From Streptomyces mobaraensis (GTDB lineage: Bacteria > Actinomycetota > Actinomycetes > Streptomycetales > Streptomycetaceae), in contig NZ_CP083590.1 of the NCBI RefSeq assembly GCF_020099395.1, positions 5,766,001 to 5,830,000 of the forward strand: a stretch of 64,000 bases of DNA, in the 5' to 3' direction. The notes below the pieces were generated by a model. It saw only the letters and a list, made by a program, of their open reading frames with translations. It was not told the origin of the DNA and made no database searches. Below, in pieces: positions 62,468 through 64,000 of the stretch (position 1 is its first letter; each line of letters begins with the position of its first letter). The translations under genes were made by a program, and so were the position numbers.

Positions 62468-63452
62468 CTTCGCGTACGTCCGCGCCGGGACCGTCGAGGA
62501 GGCGGTCGCCGAGCTCGCCGCCGATCCCGGGGCCGCCTACCTCGCCGGCGGGACGACCCAGGTGGACCTGATGCGGGACGAGGTGTTCCGGCCCGCCCGG
62601 CTGGTGGACATCACCCGGCTGCCGCTGCGGGGGATCCGGCGGGACGGCGAGGTGCTGATCGCCGGCGCGCTGACCACCATGGAGGAGCTCGCCGCCCACG
62701 AGGACGTGACCGCCCGGCTGCCGCTCGTACGGGAAGCGCTGCTGCGCGGCGCCTCCCCGCAGCTCCGGCACATGGCCACCCTCGGCGGCAACCTCCTCCA
62801 GCGCACCCGCTGCCGCTACTACCGCGACCCCAGCACGGCCTGCAACAAGCGCGAGCCGGGCACCGGCTGCGCCGCGCTCGACGGCCACCACCGCATGCAC
62901 GCGGTCCTCGGCACCAGCCCGCACTGCATCGCCACCCACCCCTCCGACCTCGCCGTCGCCCTGCTCGCCCTGGACGCCTCGGTGCGCGTCCACGGGCCGG
63001 ACGGCGAACGCACGGTACGGCTGACCGAGTTCTACCGGGTCCCCGGCACCACCCCGCACATCGAGAACGCCCTCGCGCACGGCGAGCTGATCACCCACCT
63101 GGAGATCCCGCTGCTGCCGCCGGAGGCCCGCTCGGGCTATCTGAAGGTCCGCGACCGGGCCAGCTACGAGTTCGCGCTCGCCTCCGTCGCCGCCACCCTG
63201 GTCCTCGAGGAGGACGGGCGGATCCGGTCGGCCCGGCTCGCCCTCGGCGGCGTCGGCACCGTCCCGTGGCGGGTGCCCCGGGCGGAGGAACTGCTGCGCG
63301 GCGCCCGGCCGGACGACGACATCCTGCGCGCGGCGGCGGACGCCGCGCTGGACGGCGCGGAGGGGCGGCCGGACAACGGCTTCAAGGTCGAGCTGGGGCG
63401 GCGGGCGGTCGTCCGGATGCTGGGCGCTCTGGCGCGGGAGGAACGGGCATGA
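62460..63452 (+). CDS. Molybdoenzyme FAD subunit with a [4Fe-4S] insert (PaoB-like)
   Basis: The 330-aa product is the FAD-binding subunit of a xanthine dehydrogenase-type enzyme. The flavin site is YLAGGTTQVDLMRD and LRHMATLGGNLLQRTRC, and the C-terminus is AREERA. Between them is an extra cysteine-rich region with C118, C128, C137 and C156 (TRCRYYRDPSTACNKREPGT, GTSPHCIATHP), the insertion that carries a [4Fe-4S] cluster in PaoB (YagS)-type subunits. The GTG start overlaps the previous stop region, and its stop is joined to a triplicated junction before the Mo subunit. Confidence 0.92.
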   Translation: MRSFAYVRAGTVEEAVAELAADPGAAYLAGGTTQVDLMRDEVFRPARLVDITRLPLRGIRRDGEVLIAGALTTMEELAAHEDVTARLPLVREALLRGASPQLRHMATLGGNLLQRTRCRYYRDPSTACNKREPGTGCAALDGHHRMHAVLGTSPHCIATHPSDLAVALLALDASVRVHGPDGERTVRLTEFYRVPGTTPHIENALAHGELITHLEIPLLPPEARSGYLKVRDRASYEFALASVAATLVLEEDGRIRSARLALGGVGTVPWRVPRAEELLRGARPDDDILRAAADAALDGAEGRPDNGFKVELGRRAVVRMLGALAREERA

Positions 63453-63487
63453 CCACGACGGCACCGGTGCGGGAGGAACGGGCATGA
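63449..63487 (+). CDS. 12-codon mini-ORF 1 at the FAD/Mo junction
   Basis: Opens at the ATG that overlaps the FAD subunit stop (ATGA) and encodes MTTTAPVREERA before TGA. It copies both the start of the Mo subunit (MTTT) and the end of the FAD subunit (REERA). It is most likely a by-product of tandem duplication, but it has a good ribosome binding site and could keep ribosomes moving to the next start. Confidence 0.5.
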   Translation: MTTTAPVREERA

Positions 63488-63522
63488 CCACGATGGCACC
63501 GGTGCGGGAGGAACGGCCATGA
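63484..63522 (+). CDS. 12-codon mini-ORF 2 at the FAD/Mo junction
   Basis: Encodes MTTMAPVREERP. Its ATG overlaps the stop of mini-ORF 1 (ATGA), and its stop overlaps the start codon of the molybdenum subunit (ATGA at 63519). With mini-ORF 1 it forms a chain of stop-start overlaps. Not a separate functional protein by any evidence visible here. Confidence 0.5.
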   Translation: MTTMAPVREERP

Positions 63523-64000
63523 CCACGACGACACCGACCCGGCTCGGCGAGGGCATCGACCGCGTCGACGCCCGCGTGAAGACCGGCGGCCGGGCCGAGT
63601 ACGCCACCGACGCCGCGTACCCCGGCCTGGTCCACGCCGTCCTCGTCCAGAGCAAGATCGCCGCCGGCCGGATCACCGCCCTGGACGCGGCGGCGGCCGA
63701 GGCCGCGCCCGGGGTGCTCGCGGTGATCAGCCACCAGAACGTGCCCGTCCTGCACGAGGCGCCCGACCGTTCCTCGTCGCTGCCGCCGCCCCCGCTGCGG
63801 GACGACCGGATCCGGTACCACGGCCAGACCGTCGCGGTCGTGGTGGCCGACACCTTCGAGCAGGCCACGGAAGCGGCCCGGCTGGTGCGCGTCACGTACG
63901 CGGCGGACCCGCCCGTCGCCGACCTCGACCACCCGGACGCCGAGCACGACCACGACCCGTTCGGGACCGACGGCGGGACCGGTGACGTCGACAAGGCCCT
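63519..64000 (+). CDS. Molybdopterin-binding subunit (PaoC/XdhA-like), 5' part
   Basis: The first 160 residues of the large molybdenum subunit are in the window; the gene runs off the end. It begins MTTTTPTRLGEGIDRVDARV and continues with KTGGRAEYATDAAYPGLVHA, VLVQSKIAAGRITALDAAAA and RIRYHGQTVAVVVADTFEQA, which is the N-terminal aldehyde oxidase/xanthine dehydrogenase a/b hammerhead domain. The active site would be downstream. It is the third gene of the operon. The start is fixed by the third copy of the 35-bp repeat, which supplies GGGAGGAACGG before it. Confidence 0.92.
   Translation, partial: MTTTTPTRLGEGIDRVDARVKTGGRAEYATDAAYPGLVHAVLVQSKIAAGRITALDAAAAEAAPGVLAVISHQNVPVLHEAPDRSSSLPPPPLRDDRIRYHGQTVAVVVADTFEQATEAARLVRVTYAADPPVADLDHPDAEHDHDPFGTDGGTGDVDKA

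Larger units (their letters stand above)
63434..63538 (+). repeat. 35-bp tandem triplication of the FAD/Mo subunit junction
   Basis: Three 35-bp units start at 63434, 63469 and 63504, nearly identical (one mismatch between units 1 and 2). Each holds a GGGAGGAACGG Shine-Dalgarno-like segment, an ATGA stop-start overlap, and the codons for TTTAP or similar. ATGs fall at 63449, 63484 and 63519, exactly 35 bases apart. The last one begins the molybdenum subunit. Confidence 0.93.

Overview
The window is very GC-rich chromosomal DNA with tightly packed genes, frequent ATGA/GTGA stop-start overlaps, many GTG starts, and actinomycete families (SufBDCSU with an embedded Rieske protein, Scr1-type HTH plus DUF397 pairs, an LAETG sortase substrate, MmyB-like regulators, TerD proteins). 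All of this points to a Streptomyces chromosome or a close relative. No tRNA, rRNA, CRISPR array, phage or IS element was seen.

Layout. 1-5431: the 3' part of the suf Fe-S assembly operon (sufB end, sufD, Rieske ferredoxin, sufC, sufS, sufU, DUF59), closed by a strong hairpin. 5.5-11.3 kb: a TetR-led operon with a Rox-like flavin monooxygenase, a subtilase, and an SMR efflux gene with its TetR. 11.3-13.4 kb: lysine/peptidoglycan genes dapD and a dapA paralogue. 13.5-23.3 kb: a secreted nuclease, a hypothetical protein, qorB with a divergent HxlR regulator, GNAT and VOC proteins, a DUF4097 lipoprotein, and an NmrA/MmyB divergent pair. 23.3-25.6 kb: a compact albA-albB-albC locus, that is a cyclodipeptide oxidase plus a cyclodipeptide synthase of the albonoursin type; this is the clearest specialised-metabolite locus. 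25.7-34.6 kb: a GlxA-like AraC regulator with a divergent reductase, a flavin-binding protein, a degenerate M48 protease, an ABC exporter, a 22-bp minisatellite, and a TetR/hydrolase pair sharing one operator. 34.6-42.1 kb: serine hydrolase, LysR/RidA, PobA-like hydroxylase with an AraC regulator, and small secreted proteins. 42.1-43.7 kb: small genes plus the Scr1 HTH/DUF397 pair. 43.7-47.4 kb: an unrecognised three-gene operon in which a GT4 glycosyltransferase lies between two proteins that share a duplicated beta-rich domain. 48.3-61.7 kb: a membrane-anchored Mrr-like nuclease, a luciferase-like oxidoreductase, a gene behind a SoxR-box-like palindrome, a double TerD protein, a two-component system, a methyltransferase, an amidohydrolase, an LAETG surface protein and a CobC-like aminotransferase. 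61.9 kb to the end: a PaoABC/xanthine-dehydrogenase-like operon whose FAD/Mo subunit junction is triplicated as a 35-bp tandem repeat, creating two 12-codon coupled mini-ORFs.

Several regulator-target pairs carry visible palindromes (TetR at 8.8 kb, SMR/TetR at 10.4 kb, HxlR/qorB at 18.57 kb, TetR/hydrolase at 33.96 and 34.59 kb, a SoxR-like box at 50.93 kb). A dispersed palindromic repeat family occupies four intergenic regions, three of them between convergent genes. All functional calls rest on reading the sequence and on remembered family features; no database search was run.
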